Assembly (NCBI GenBank): GCA_963971425.1
Contig: OZ020514.1
Span: forward strand, 24,664,602 to 24,728,601
DNA from: Bryoerythrophyllum caledonicum
Taxonomy: Eukaryota > Streptophyta > Bryopsida > Pottiales > Pottiaceae
Reading direction: 5' to 3'
DNA length: 64,000 nucleotides
Under the pieces are notes generated by a model, which saw only the letters and a list, made by a program, of their open reading frames with translations, searched no databases and was not told where the DNA came from. This document shows, in pieces, positions 32,407 to 42,989 of the stretch (the first letter of the stretch is position 1; each line of letters starts with the position of its first letter). The position numbers and the translations under genes were made by a program.

Positions 32407-34440
32407 AAATTAACCTCCAGATGGATTGCCTGCGCGATCCACGACAGGAGACAGGGACTCGTTTGGGAGATCTTCGCCATCGGGGGTCATTGGGGTGTTC
32501 GGTCTGGAAGAAGAATTGCTTCTTGAACCACGCTTTGCAGCAGAACCCTTCGTCTTTGCCGATGGTGACGTCGCCCGCTTCTTCCCTAAAGTTTTGCTGG
32601 TAGTCTTTGCCTTCTTTGCTTTAGGGCTTCCAAGAGTGACGCCAGTACCCGTTGAAATTACGTTAACTTCATTCTTAGGTCCCGGCGGGACAACTCGAGA
32701 ATCTCGAGTAATCGATCTTCAGGCAGCAGGGTCCGTTGCGAGATTTGGAGGATGGACAGTCTTTGCATTAGTACCCGCTATAGATGAGACGCCAGTCCGG
32801 ACAATCGTTTCGACTGGCGGTTGCTCGGCCAAATTGATGACCACAGACCCGGAAGGCATCGCCTTTTCCACTATTGTAGGCAAAAAAACCGGCAGGGATG
32901 ACTGAGGTCCTTGGACGATATGGGTAATCACATGGTCGAGATTGGTCTTCTCTTCATTTATCCCGACATCACGATCAGAAGTCTGGTCGTCCGATAAATC
33001 ATACACATCCAACGAATTCCGTGACATGGATGCTTGGGTAGATTTAACCACAAACTCATCCACAACCTTCCGAGCAAGACGAGAAAATTCATCGTCTTCC
33101 ACAACCTTTGGCGGTGGCCCAAAAGTCTTTCCAAGCTGGGTAACAACAAATGTCAAATCCGACGGCTGAGGCCAGGTGATTCGATTAGAAACACCAGACG
33201 GCTGCGGGAGAATCGACATGTTCTTAATGTGCTCCTTCGCGATAGCAATGTCAGCTACCTCGCGCACAAACTCAATCACAGTTGCTTTCGCCCGCTGAGA
33301 AAAAATACGAGAAGATAAGTAAGAAACCCGCTGCAAAAAACAGTCGGCTGCCAGCCGACGACATGCAATGACAAGAATTGGTAAATGCAGGACAAAAAAA
33401 AAGAGCAAGCACGACAAGGGTTAAGGAAACCAACCAAGGCCAAGGCTATGACATTCCCACCACCCCAGGCATTGAAGACAGTCAGGTTTGATTCCTTCAC
33501 CGCTAAGGTGGGACTCAATATTGCGGTGAGCAAACCCATGCATGGATTGCACACATCCCCACACCAGCTCTCGGACGAGGGCGAAGCAGCGTCGTCATAG
33601 ACAGGATTAAGAGGCTTCGTCAGTCCCGTCACCTTCTTGAACTGGGTGAATCTTTCACGCTCATCACTAGGTTTGTTGTAGAGGATTCCAACGTTAGCCA
33701 AAGGTCTGTCGTGCATGGCCGACACCTTGAACTTTTGGCTACTGTCAGGGAGGTAGCGAATTGTGTGGACGGCACATACTCCTGTCGAACTGCGACATTC
33801 CGACTCGATTTGAAAACTGGAGTTGTCGTCGGTAATAAGAATTGTAGGAACGAAAATCTCAGATTGTTCATCATCACTCACTCGCAGCACCCTCTGCACA
33901 ACTGCTTTGAGCCTGTCTCTGCCAATAAAGATCGATTCCCCGGCTTCGTCGAATCCAAACACAACGAACATCTCGCGAGCTCCCTTCTCGAGTTGCACGT
34001 CTCCTTTGTCGTCAATCTTCTTCACCAGTTCGACAAGCCCCTTCGCAACACGAACATCGAAGCGAATAGCAAACTCATCAACCAGATCCTCATCACAAAG
34101 AACGGCGTACTTCTTCACTGCCGACCAGAACTCGGGCGGGGCCTCGTTGGTCGTTGGAGTAATCCCGTTGTTCCTCCCCTTCAGGAATGTTGAGCCAGCA
34201 TCAGACTGCTCCAATTCGCGTCGGATGTTATCAAGGGTTTCATCGTTGATACCCTTCTCAACGGCAAGCAACGTAAATTGCTCATACGCCCAAGGGACAT
34301 ATGCGGACTCTCCAGGCTTCTTCAGTGGATAATCGCGGTACTTCAGCATCAATTCGTTTTTGATGATGTAGTTCATCTTTACATCCTTTACCCACGACTT
34401 CATAGACACACCAATAGCCCCCTTTCTCCTTTCATGCGTT
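32407..34440 (-). pseudogene. DNA-methyltransferase-like C-terminal region of the GQH gene, copy B
   Basis: Exon 33435-34440 begins near GVSMKSWVKDVKMNYIIKNE and ends with CNPCMGLLTAILSPTLAVKE and NLTVFNAWGGGNVIALAL. A 140-bp GT-AG intron (33295-33434, palindrome at 33343) follows, then RAKATVIEFVREVADIAIAK. The run LL..I.......VFNAWGGGN...ALA..R..A..IE is the layout of the SAM-binding motif I and following helix in permuted N4/N6 amino-methyltransferases, where motif I comes last. No clear DPPY catalytic motif is visible upstream, so the fold is inferred and activity is doubtful. A Lys/Ser/Pro-rich tail (PKAKKAKTTSKTLGKKR) follows a TGA at 32717. A frameshift near 34440 joins it to the upstream exon. 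Confidence 0.45.
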
Positions 34441-36230
34441 CACCTTAATATACACCTTCTTATCCAGAATCGCCTCAGCCAGCTTCATGGAGTCCTCATC
34501 ACGCAGGTTGACGAGGTACGAAAGGTCCGTGTGCGTGATCTCCCGCTGCGGCATTCGTGGAATTTGAAGAGGAGGTTGACCGTTCTCCCCAATTAGTTGA
34601 CCCATCTGCCAAGCGTTGAAAACCACTTGCCACTTGTTGTAGAGATCATCAGGAACGAAAACAAGGGGTAGCTTCTGGGTCTCCACGTCTTTAGCCTTAT
34701 TCATAATCACAGTGAGGTGATTCTTGCAAAAATCCTGCAATAATCACGATGAATAGAGTCAGGTTCCAACACATGTAAGGCCGTCGGCTGCCAGCAGACG
34801 GTCAGATACACTGAAGCCAAACAACAAGATGAGCATGAACAAACAAGTGAGCACTAAAAGTACCTTCTAGGCAGCATGGTCTTGAAGCTTGTCAACGCGA
34901 CCAAGCTCAATCCACCTCTCCCTCATTCTACGAAGCTGGGGAACGTAGGTCTCTTCCGCTTTCTTCTCGGCAACATCAACGTTCAGAAGGTTCGAAATTT
35001 TCACCAGGTCGTCTTGAGTATTCGACCAGAGTACGATAATGTCCCACTCTATGAAATACTTAGCCCTCGACGATTCGAGGTCCTCCATCTCTCCGAGCTC
35101 CTTACACATAGTATATGTGTGCTACCCACCAATGATGAACCAATGACAATTTGGTTCTTCATACCACTTGTACGTCTGACCGCCGAAATGAACTTGGTCC
35201 TCCATCATTTTTGGCAGGCTCCTGCGAAGAAATTCCATACCCTTTAACTCCTTGCCATCTTGAGCAGAACCTGGTGGAGCACGCAGAGGAACATAGTATA
35301 GTGGCGGTTTTGCTCGCCAAGGACCAACAGCTTTGTAGATGATTTGAAGCTGGTCGAGGCGCCTTTCGACAAGTTCACGGTAGACCATTCCATGGGGCGC
35401 AAGGTGGATCTTTGACGAATGAATCTTTACTGGCAAAACCTGCTGCCCAAACGGATAACAACACCCTAATCCTTTCTCAACCGTGTTGTACATCTCTTGG
35501 ACCTCCTTACTGTTGGTATTGGATAAGAGGTTGTTCAAACATACCAACGCTTCGGCCACCGTCTTCTCCTTCGCAATTTTCTTCGACGTCCGCTTCTTTG
35601 GAGCCGGATCAGGTGCCACAGCAACAACAGTCAGCGCAGAACTGCTAGCCTTTTTTGAGGCCCTAGGCTTCTTTGCAGCTTTACGTTTGCCATTCCCCTC
35701 AGATCTGCCATTGAGTGCCACTCTCTGGTCCTTCGCCTGCTTAAAGCATTCGACCAATTCCGCGCGGCTTTTTGGGTGAAAGTCGGTAAATTGCATGCCC
35801 ACCTCCTGTGCTGACGTGCAGAGCTCCAGTGAGCAGAGAGCCCAGCGAATTCGAACAGCATAGGACTCCGGGTCGTCGTCGGCAACTCGAACCTTCACCT
35901 TTAGTAGGAGTCGAATACAGTTGTCGTCCTCAGGATCTTCCATGATATCCATCATGGCAACAAGGTTTCCACCAAGAAAACTCTTGCCCAAGTGCTTCCC
36001 GTTGATTCCCATTTCAGTCACCTCCCCTAGCCTCCAGGTAATGCCCCATTCGGTCAATTCAGGACGAGCCTCGAATGTGGCATTTGGAACCTGATTATCA
36101 AGCCAGACTGCCTCGTCTTCACTAATAGAAGGCTCAAACAGCCACTTCAGCTTACTGAGCCTGCGCAACAAAATAGCGAGCATTTCTCGTGAGCCACATT
36201 CGAGTAGAACGTCGTCGGCTGGCAGCCGAC
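34432..36230 (-). pseudogene. N-terminal GQH (ParB/DGQHR-like) part of the same gene, copy B
   Basis: The main exon (34867-36230) starts inside a family-2 palindrome (CRLPADD) and contains: a conserved block (TWRLGEVTEMGINGKHLGKS, NLVAMMDIMEDPEDDNCIRL); a basic linker (GKRKAAKKPRASKKASSS, PKKRTSKKIAKEKTV); EVQEMYNTVEKGLGCCYP; LVERRLDQLQIIYKAV; and CHWFIIGG-HTYTMCKELGE, where the dash is TAG at 35122-35124. Copy A has Gln there, so GQH became GG-stop-H. A second TAG lies at 34867. A 126-bp intron (34741-34866, palindrome 34781) leads to exon 34432-34740 (LPLVFVPDDLYNKWQVVFNA). ParB-like domains bind or cut DNA; here this is inference from GQH and the Ala/Cys helix. Confidence 0.55.
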
Positions 36231-37930
36231 ACAAGAGAATTCCGTCGGCTGGCAGCCGACACTATAGATTACCATTGGAACAGAGCACAATTGCTACAAT
36301 ATATAACATTATTTCATTCAATGGAACTAAGAATTGAAAAATCCAAAATATATACAGCTTGCCGTCGGCTGGCAGCCGACGATGAAAGAGAATTATACCT
36401 ATCGACTGACGTCATTTTGTCGGCTGCTTGAAAAAACCCGTCGGCTGGTCACTTTGACTCTAGCGCTCGAGCTCCTCCGCCTCGTTCCGCCTCCTGGGTG
36501 CTCCTCCACTGCTTTCTTCAACTTCCGGAAACCCTACATCGACTGGCCGCGGACGGATTCAGTCCTAAACAAGGAAAAATCTTACAACCTATTCCTAAAG
36601 CTGCTTAACTAAACCAGGAAGAGTAGATTGCAAATGACCCGGTTTGGTGGAAGCCTGACCTTTTATACGTCCTCAAATCTGAACGCCGCGACCGTTCGAT
36701 CAACTTTCGTCCTTAATCGAAAGGCCATCGAAGCGTCTCGGTAGTCTGATTGTCTGATAGTCTCGGTAGTCTGTCAGTTTTCATCCAACCGGCTGGATTT
36801 ACAGTTGGCATTTTCAATTTCATTAAAATTTATTTTATAATTTTCCAATATTCAGATTTACTTGTCGCTTTTTTGATATGATGTAACTTTCTTTTTTATA
36901 TTCTAATTTAGATTTTCTTAAATGTCTCTTTTATATATTCTTTGATTTTTTGAAATTTCTTTTTAGTTTGGCTTTCGGATTCGACTCATTCTTCCTCGTC
37001 ATTTATATTTTGTTTTTGATTCTCTGAAAAAATCTTTTCGAATTTCGCAAGGAAGTTTCGTGTTGAAATTTCACATTCGATTCCGTTCAAATTTGAATTT
37101 GAAGTCCAAGAATGAATGCGCGCGAATTTCTGGGCGCGAATCCACGAAGGTGTTTCTGGCGTGAAATTTCAAAATTGACTTTTGTGCACATTGTTCAGCT
37201 GAGAGAGGGATATCAACGCATCTACTCCGTATCCTCTGTCATTTCTCGTCTGCTTCTCTTTCTTGCACCTGCTCTCACACGCTTTCGTGTAGTATAGTTT
37301 TTGTCTCAGCTTAGATCTTCCGCTTTGCACTTTTCTGCACTGGCTGTATTTAGCATTCAAGCATTCTACCTGTTGCGCGTTGACAAGCACTTTCTGGAAG
37401 TAGGCGTTCATTTATGGTGTAGGCGATCATGTCTGGTTCAATTAAGGTCAATGCTTTCTCCGGTTAGAGCTCAGATTCCATGTTCAGTAAAATCCGTGTA
37501 TTGTCCTGCAGCTTTCCAGATTTTGAGTAGCAATTTGATACTATGTAAGTCGACCTTGTTGCCTCACCTTAACGCTGATTCTGCGTTGATCACCTGACTA
37601 CCTGAAGTCTTGATACCCTAAACACTGGAAACCAAATGTGTGTACAAAAGTGCTCCTTCCCAGTTTGTATCTGCATTCCAAGAACTCACGCACATGCTCT
37701 TTCCGAATCACAAATTCCCAAGTCTCATGCAAAAGCACTGAAATCCTGTGGAAGTTCACCCGAAACTCGAAACCCTAATCTTGAACCCTAATCCAAAAAC
37801 CTAATGCATCAGTTTTGACTCTGTGATGCATGCATTCATACACTCCCTATTTGTGAGCCGTTCTCGAGCTGGATCCATAGGTTGATATCTTCGACAAATT
37901 TTGTCGGCTCCCAACCGACGAAGCCCAGTT
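36231..37930. promoter_or_regulatory. Divergent promoter region of copy B with palindromes and telo-box motifs
   Basis: This 1.7-kb gap separates minus-strand genes from plus-strand genes. It holds palindromes 36244 and 36364, half-sites at 36419 and 36439, and a palindrome at 37903 immediately before the ATG at 37944. AAACCCTAA-type telo-boxes lie at 37756-37805. The middle (36800-37100) is T-rich. No gene is supported. Confidence 0.5.
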
Positions 37931-37943
37931 CGCATTCTGGATC

Positions 37944-38633
37944 ATGGACTACGGACCCATTTTATCGTTTATGAAGAACGGAAAATCAGGTCGATGGAAG
38001 CCACGCAAAGGTGTTCAAGTCGCCCTAACTCACTCAGGTCTCTATTATGCTGGACGCGCAGTTGTTCAAAAAATCATTCTGAGGGATCCATGGATTATTT
38101 GTGTCAAGGTAATCGATGTTTCCGATTTGATGGAAATGCCCATTCCGTTCCCAATTGATGGACTATCCATGCTTCGCAAATGCTCTGGCCGGTCAACCGA
38201 TTGGGATGCGGCTGACCTGCGTCCATTCGCTGTCATCGACGAACTCAATGAGGATCAACCGGAATCCATATTGCAACCCGTTGAGGATATCAAACCAGTT
38301 CTGTCGTTTTGGAACCTTCGTGACGGAATGAAGGTTGCCCTCCTTGTTGATGTCATGGGTCACAACTGTTGTGCAAGCGTTGGAGTTATCGACAAGTGCT
38401 CACCAAAGGGATCGTGGGAAGGGTTCCTAATTCCTCACAGTTTTTTTCTGGTTGTCCGAGTCCAGACAGTAAATGTTAAGTTCCTCACTCATACCGCATA
38501 CTGCGAGCTCCCTGAGGTGATCACGCTTGGTGACACGGTGGGTAACCTTGTTCTCGATGGAGTGGCTATCGAGTTCGCCCCATGCGTGTCGGTGACGACA
38601 CTAGATACTCCTCATCTGATGAATATTCAGTGA
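37944..38633 (+). CDS. 229-aa element protein with two similar modules
   Basis: ATG at 37944 is 25 bp after a palindrome; open to the TGA at 38631-38633. The next gene's ATG is only 5 bp downstream. Two halves look alike: GVQVALTHSGLYYAGRAVV ... PWIICVKVIDVSDL ... PIPFPIDGLSML, and GMKVALLVDVMGHNCCASVG ... FFLVVRVQTVNVKFL ... ELPEVITLGDTVGN. The pattern (G..VAL, central Val-rich strand, then a Pro and T-L-G step) recalls a small beta-rich module found in plant En/Spm-related transposon proteins, but this is a weak resemblance. I do not recognise the family. It may be a separate protein, or a first exon frame-shifted from the DUF7869 gene. Confidence 0.5.
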   Translation: MDYGPILSFMKNGKSGRWKPRKGVQVALTHSGLYYAGRAVVQKIILRDPWIICVKVIDVSDLMEMPIPFPIDGLSMLRKCSGRSTDWDAADLRPFAVIDELNEDQPESILQPVEDIKPVLSFWNLRDGMKVALLVDVMGHNCCASVGVIDKCSPKGSWEGFLIPHSFFLVVRVQTVNVKFLTHTAYCELPEVITLGDTVGNLVLDGVAIEFAPCVSVTTLDTPHLMNIQ

Positions 38634-38638
38634 GTGAG

Positions 38639-41600
38639 ATGTCAGGCGCTTCGGATGACGATGATCGCAGGGACAGGATCTATGATGACAGCACTTTTCA
38701 AGTGTCCACAGGATTCAATGTGGATTCGGGAAGCGACTCTAAAGCATGTCGAGAGCGATATGAGGACGTTCCGTCGGCTGGCAGCCGACGTTCAACTGAT
38801 CAACCACCGATTGAAGCAACCTTCCCTTCAGGGGTCAATTGTGATTAATTTCAATATCCGGATCGACCACAATGGAGGAACAAGTACTACCATTTGCTCG
38901 ACAATAATCTCGCTTTAGTTGGGCGGGCGATGATTCAAGTTTGTCTCCCGCATGAAGTATGTGATGCGGACGTTTTGGGTGACACTGACGTTGGCGTACT
39001 CTTTGTTTCTGAGCATGAGAATCTTCAGATGACGACGCTCCGCTGGAAGATTTTGCACACGCGCCTTGAAGGTGGTCCACTACTGTCAGAGTGCCTCATC
39101 TACTACTCTGAGCACAATGAAGCCACATGTAAAGATGACGGGCTTGAGGGGGTGGCCAAGGATCCATACAGAGGTATGAAACGGGAGCTTAAGCAGAAGT
39201 GCGATGTTTCTGTTACCAAGTTTCGACGCCTCCAGTCCAAAGATTCTTGTCAACTTGTTAGTTCGAAAAAGTGTTGTTCGAGACGATGCTGTCAGATTTT
39301 TCTTTGGGTGGACACTTGTAGAATCTGCCAACAGTTCTACTCCTCAAGCTTTGAACAACGGCGTGAAACTGCGTACGCTGTTCAAGGCCAGCTCCACGAT
39401 GTTCCTGGCTTCCGGAAACCCTTCATAACTGTGCATGGTGTTGACGTTTGCGAAGTTGCGTGGTTTCGCATTCATGGCGTCTCCAAGTCTGCATACTACA
39501 AGTATAAATCGGATTCATTGAACGGACGCGTAAATGGTGGTCATGGAAATGCGGGAATTCTGCTCCCCAGGTCTCAGACTGTTCAAGCTCGTGGGACCAT
39601 TTCCAGAATCATCAACGATAATGCAGACCACATGCCAAATGAGTTTCGAGTCATTGGCAACAAGAGGGTTGCATCTCTGATGGTTCTTCTTGCTGCGATG
39701 GACTGGAATCATCTCCGTGATATGTCCAACCTGGTATCGTTTAACATTATTACTACTTGTACATTTGACTTGCTCATATATCCCATTGTGTCGCCTGGCA
39801 GCCGATGTATGTCTATTTTTGCATCTCATTAATTCTACTTCATTAGTCTTGATCGCAATCTCTTTCGATTCCAGGTGAACTTTGAATGTTGTGTCAAGCC
39901 GATTTCGCAATCTGCTGTTAGTCGATTGAAACGGAAGTTTTTTCGGAACGTTGAAGTGAAGGCCGTGGGTAGCAACTTTTCGAGATGTACCGAGTGTGAC
40001 TATCTGGTTGAGTTTCTTGCCAAATATCCTCGCGGGTCCGACGAATGGCAAGCATTGCATGATGATCGGGCGAGGCATCTCAACTACCAAAGTGCTTGCC
40101 GTAATGTATACTCCGGATGGACATCTCAGTCCATTAATTACCCGTCTGAGTTTCTCTGCATTATTCACGACAAGATGGACACTTCAAAGACGGCCATTCC
40201 AAAAATGCAACGGATTACGAAAGCGACCGCAGGTCTTAGACAGATTCCTATTTCATGTACTGGCATGCTTACTCACGGTCACGGCGACGGTGCATATGCG
40301 CATTACTCCACGTCTTTATGGCCTGGGGACTCCAATTTCACAATTTCGTCCATTTGCCGTGTTCTTCGGGCATTGGAGCGCCGACGTATGCGTGAGTCAA
40401 AGCAGCTTTTTACATGTCCACCTTAGAATTCGTTCTTTGAATCTTTACTCCGTGGTAAATCTAGATGTAGTTCATCGATTCCAGAAGCTAGGGGCGATCC
40501 CCTTCCAGTTTCTTCGCTCGCTCAACCGGAAGCTAAGCTTCCTCGGAAACTGTATCTCCAACTTGATAACTCTGCAAAGGATAACAAGAACAGGTTCGTC
40601 ATGGCCTTCTATTTGCTTCTCACAGCCAGACAAATTTTTAAGGAAGTGACTGTGGGATTCTTGATTGTCGGCCACACTCATGAGGACATTGACGCGCATT
40701 TTAGTTACCTTTCAAAATTCATCAAACGGAAAAACATTTACTGCTTAGCTGACCTCATGAAATCTTTCATGGACTCTCAGAAGACAGTAGCCTTTATTCC
40801 TGAACTTGTTCAAGAGGTTGCTGATTTCAAAAGTTACATTGCTGATTACCATCACGAAGGCAAGAATAAGCTTGTTGGCCTTGGTGAGATGCACATTTTC
40901 AAATTTTACGTTGAAGAGGAAGGTGAAGATGCGGGATGGCCGGTCATGAGATACAAGAGAAGTGCGACGGATTCATCATGGCTCCCTCCGGGTGAGGCTC
41001 ATTTGTTTTTGTCATCGTTCTGTTTGCATTCATTTTCTGCTGATTTTTTTGTTACTTATTTGTCGGCTGCCAGCCGACGGATTTTACCTTTGTGCTTCTT
41101 TTGTCCTTCATTCCTTCCATTTCATTGCTTTCTTGTCTTTGTCTAACTTTTTTGTATATTGCATTCAGATAAGCCTGTGAAGATGAGGACGGCGGATCAA
41201 TTCGGGAATCCAAACCTTCCGATTGGTGATCCAAAACCAGTACCTTTCAAGCCGCTTTGGGGTGACGTTCATGTCAACGAATCGAAGCGAAACAAGGAGA
41301 AGGAGGCTGCAAGAGCGACTGGAAACAGCGAGAAGCAGTCCTTTATCAAGAACGGTATTGCAAAGTATATTGAGTTCTGGAGGATGGGCATGGCTCGAGA
41401 CAAACGATATGCCGCGGATACGGAACCTTTCATTGATTATTGGGAGCGTCTTTTACAACTAATATCTGGTCCTCTCCCGCCAAATCCCGACTGTCTGCAA
41501 GAAGGATTCTGGCCGAAATCGGACTAGATGCGTGATCATGCTCGCGCAGCGTCACAGCCGGATGCAATTATTTCCGGCTTGGATGTCACACCAGAAGATG

Positions 41601-42049
41601 AGCCTGACGCTTACCCTTTCTAAAGCCCCGAGATGAGCCGTCCGTAATTATCCTTCAATCCATTTCGTGATGTTCTCCTTGCTGATTTTGTACTCTGCCG
41701 ACCTTGCACTGGGCATTACCTTCCTGTGTGGATGGGCCGGGTACTGGAGTGCGTCAACCACAGTCCCGGGGATTCCTACGGAAACTTTAAGGTTGAATGG
41801 TGGGTTCCACTCACGACCAAGAAAGATTCTAAGAAGATCATCGGGAAGGAGTGCTGGAATAGGCGGTGGGAGGGTAAGCACAGGGATCCAGATGTTCAAA
41901 ATTGTAGTATCGTTCTCTTCTCGCATCGCTACCCTTCTCATAATAAGCGTGGGCCTCCAAAGACCCACCGTATCCCACCTGAAGCAGCGAGCGTTGCAAT
42001 GGCTTGTGTGGAGGTTGGTGGCATCTCTATTCATGGCAGTAGCGAATGA
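38639..42049 (+). pseudogene. DUF7869-type transposon protein (GHTHEDID), copy B
   Basis: ATG 38639 gives acidic MSGASDDDD. Exon 1 (to 39733): Cys-rich KKCCSRRCCQIF, VHGVDVCEVAWFRIHGVSKS, GGHGNAGIL, NADHMPNEFRV. Intron 1 is 39734-39874 (141 bp, palindrome 39790). Exon 2 (39875-40991): CTECDYLVEF, IIHDKMDTSK, HGHGDGAYAHY, LYLQLDNSAKDNKNRF, FLIVGHTHEDIDAHF, SWLPP. Intron 2 is 40992-41168 (177 bp, palindrome 41062). Exon 3 runs from 41169; the frame changes to LPVWMGRVLECVNHS near 41700, ending at 42049. Stops: TAA 38846, TAG 40424, TAG 41525. DUF7869 proteins occur in eukaryotic mobile elements; HGDG, LDN...DN and HED are candidate metal-binding acids of an RNase-H-like transposase (inferred). 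It is the likeliest recombinase of the element. Confidence 0.8.
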
Positions 42050-42230
42050 TATCATTTTCTTGGTCGGCTGCCAGCCGACGGATTGATGTTTTCTACAATG
42101 TAATTCGTTCATCATATATTAATTTGAATGCTGCCTGGAACAGCAGTATCTACCGGTCTTTCGCCCATTGATACATTTTTCAAGTAACTCATCTCTCATG
42201 ATCTCAGTCTGAGTAGTTGGTGTTATTCTT

Positions 42231-42554
42231 GTCGGCTGCCACCCGACAGCCTCTGCATTTTGCATATGCAGTTCGATCCATTTTTTGTGGTCAAAGTCTT
42301 TGTGTGTGTGAAGGAAAGACTTAAATCTGTGGCACGTGTGTTGCTCGGTATCATTATGACGAGTAGATGGGTAGTTGTACATGAGTAATTATTGTTGGTG
42401 CGCAATTTGCGGCAAATGAATTATAAATTCACGGATTCACTGTATGTGAAGTATCTCATTGTGTTCAGTTGGTTTTGTGTATCTTGGTTTATATTTGCCA
42501 CAGGTTGGAGTGATTTCTTCTTTTCTTAGTCTGATTCTGTTTCCAGCCGACGAC
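42231..42554. other. Spacer with palindromes
   Basis: Palindrome 42231-42247 and half-palindrome 42543-42552 lie between the DUF7869 gene and the next start codon. Nothing else is recognised. Confidence 0.5.
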
Positions 42555-42989
42555 ATGATTGAGACTTGTAGTATGGCGCTTGTCAGGAGAGCGAGAGAGG
42601 AAAAGGAGGAGAGGGAGGCAAATGAGGCCAGAGTTGCCAGGGAGGCAGAGTCTCAGAATAGTATAGTGTCTGAAAACTCTGTGGATAGCACTGTTCCGTC
42701 GACTAACGTTCATGAGGAGAATTGGAACGAGGCAGATGACAAAGAGGAGTCCAACCACGATGTCGATTCAGACGTTGATGGCAGTCAGCATGTCGTTGTA
42801 CATTTGGGATGCTCTGATGAAGATGACCTCCACTGCAATGGATCGGACAAGGTGGACTTGTGGGCTACCGGAATCTTTGACAGCGATTCGTTTTCAAGCT
42901 TTTCGGGTAATCCATTTGAAACCGGATGCGACACCGGTTCGGACGTGGACTCCAATATGTACGCTCCTGCATGGCGCAAGAACTGGTAG
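42555..42989 (+). CDS. Small acidic protein, copy B
   Basis: ATG 42555 follows immediately after a half-palindrome (TTTCCAGCCGACGAC); 144 aa, stop at 42987-42989. The N-terminal third is a charged helix (RRAREEKEEREANEARVARE). The rest is rich in Asp, Glu and Ser (DDKEESNHDVDSDVDGSQ, DSDSFSSFSG) and ends NMYAPAWRKNW. No domain is recognised. It is the last gene of the plus-strand series. TTTCCAG just upstream could be a splice acceptor, in which case this is a 3' exon of the preceding gene. The acidic composition resembles the N-terminus of the DUF7869 protein. Confidence 0.5.
   Translation: MIETCSMALVRRAREEKEEREANEARVAREAESQNSIVSENSVDSTVPSTNVHEENWNEADDKEESNHDVDSDVDGSQHVVVHLGCSDEDDLHCNGSDKVDLWATGIFDSDSFSSFSGNPFETGCDTGSDVDSNMYAPAWRKNW

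Noticed and set aside
36214..36380. Integron-type attC cassette sites
   Set aside because: Cassette-like layout is suggestive, but no tyrosine recombinase is present and the sites lack attC structure; kept only as an analogy.
12185..41527. A variant genetic code with TAG/TAA read as Gln
   Set aside because: Several stops do sit at Gln positions (for example GQH), but others in the Gypsy relic replace Trp or Arg (TAG before ALLLEK; TGA before CYIDD), and frameshifts are common. Decay by transitions explains all of them.
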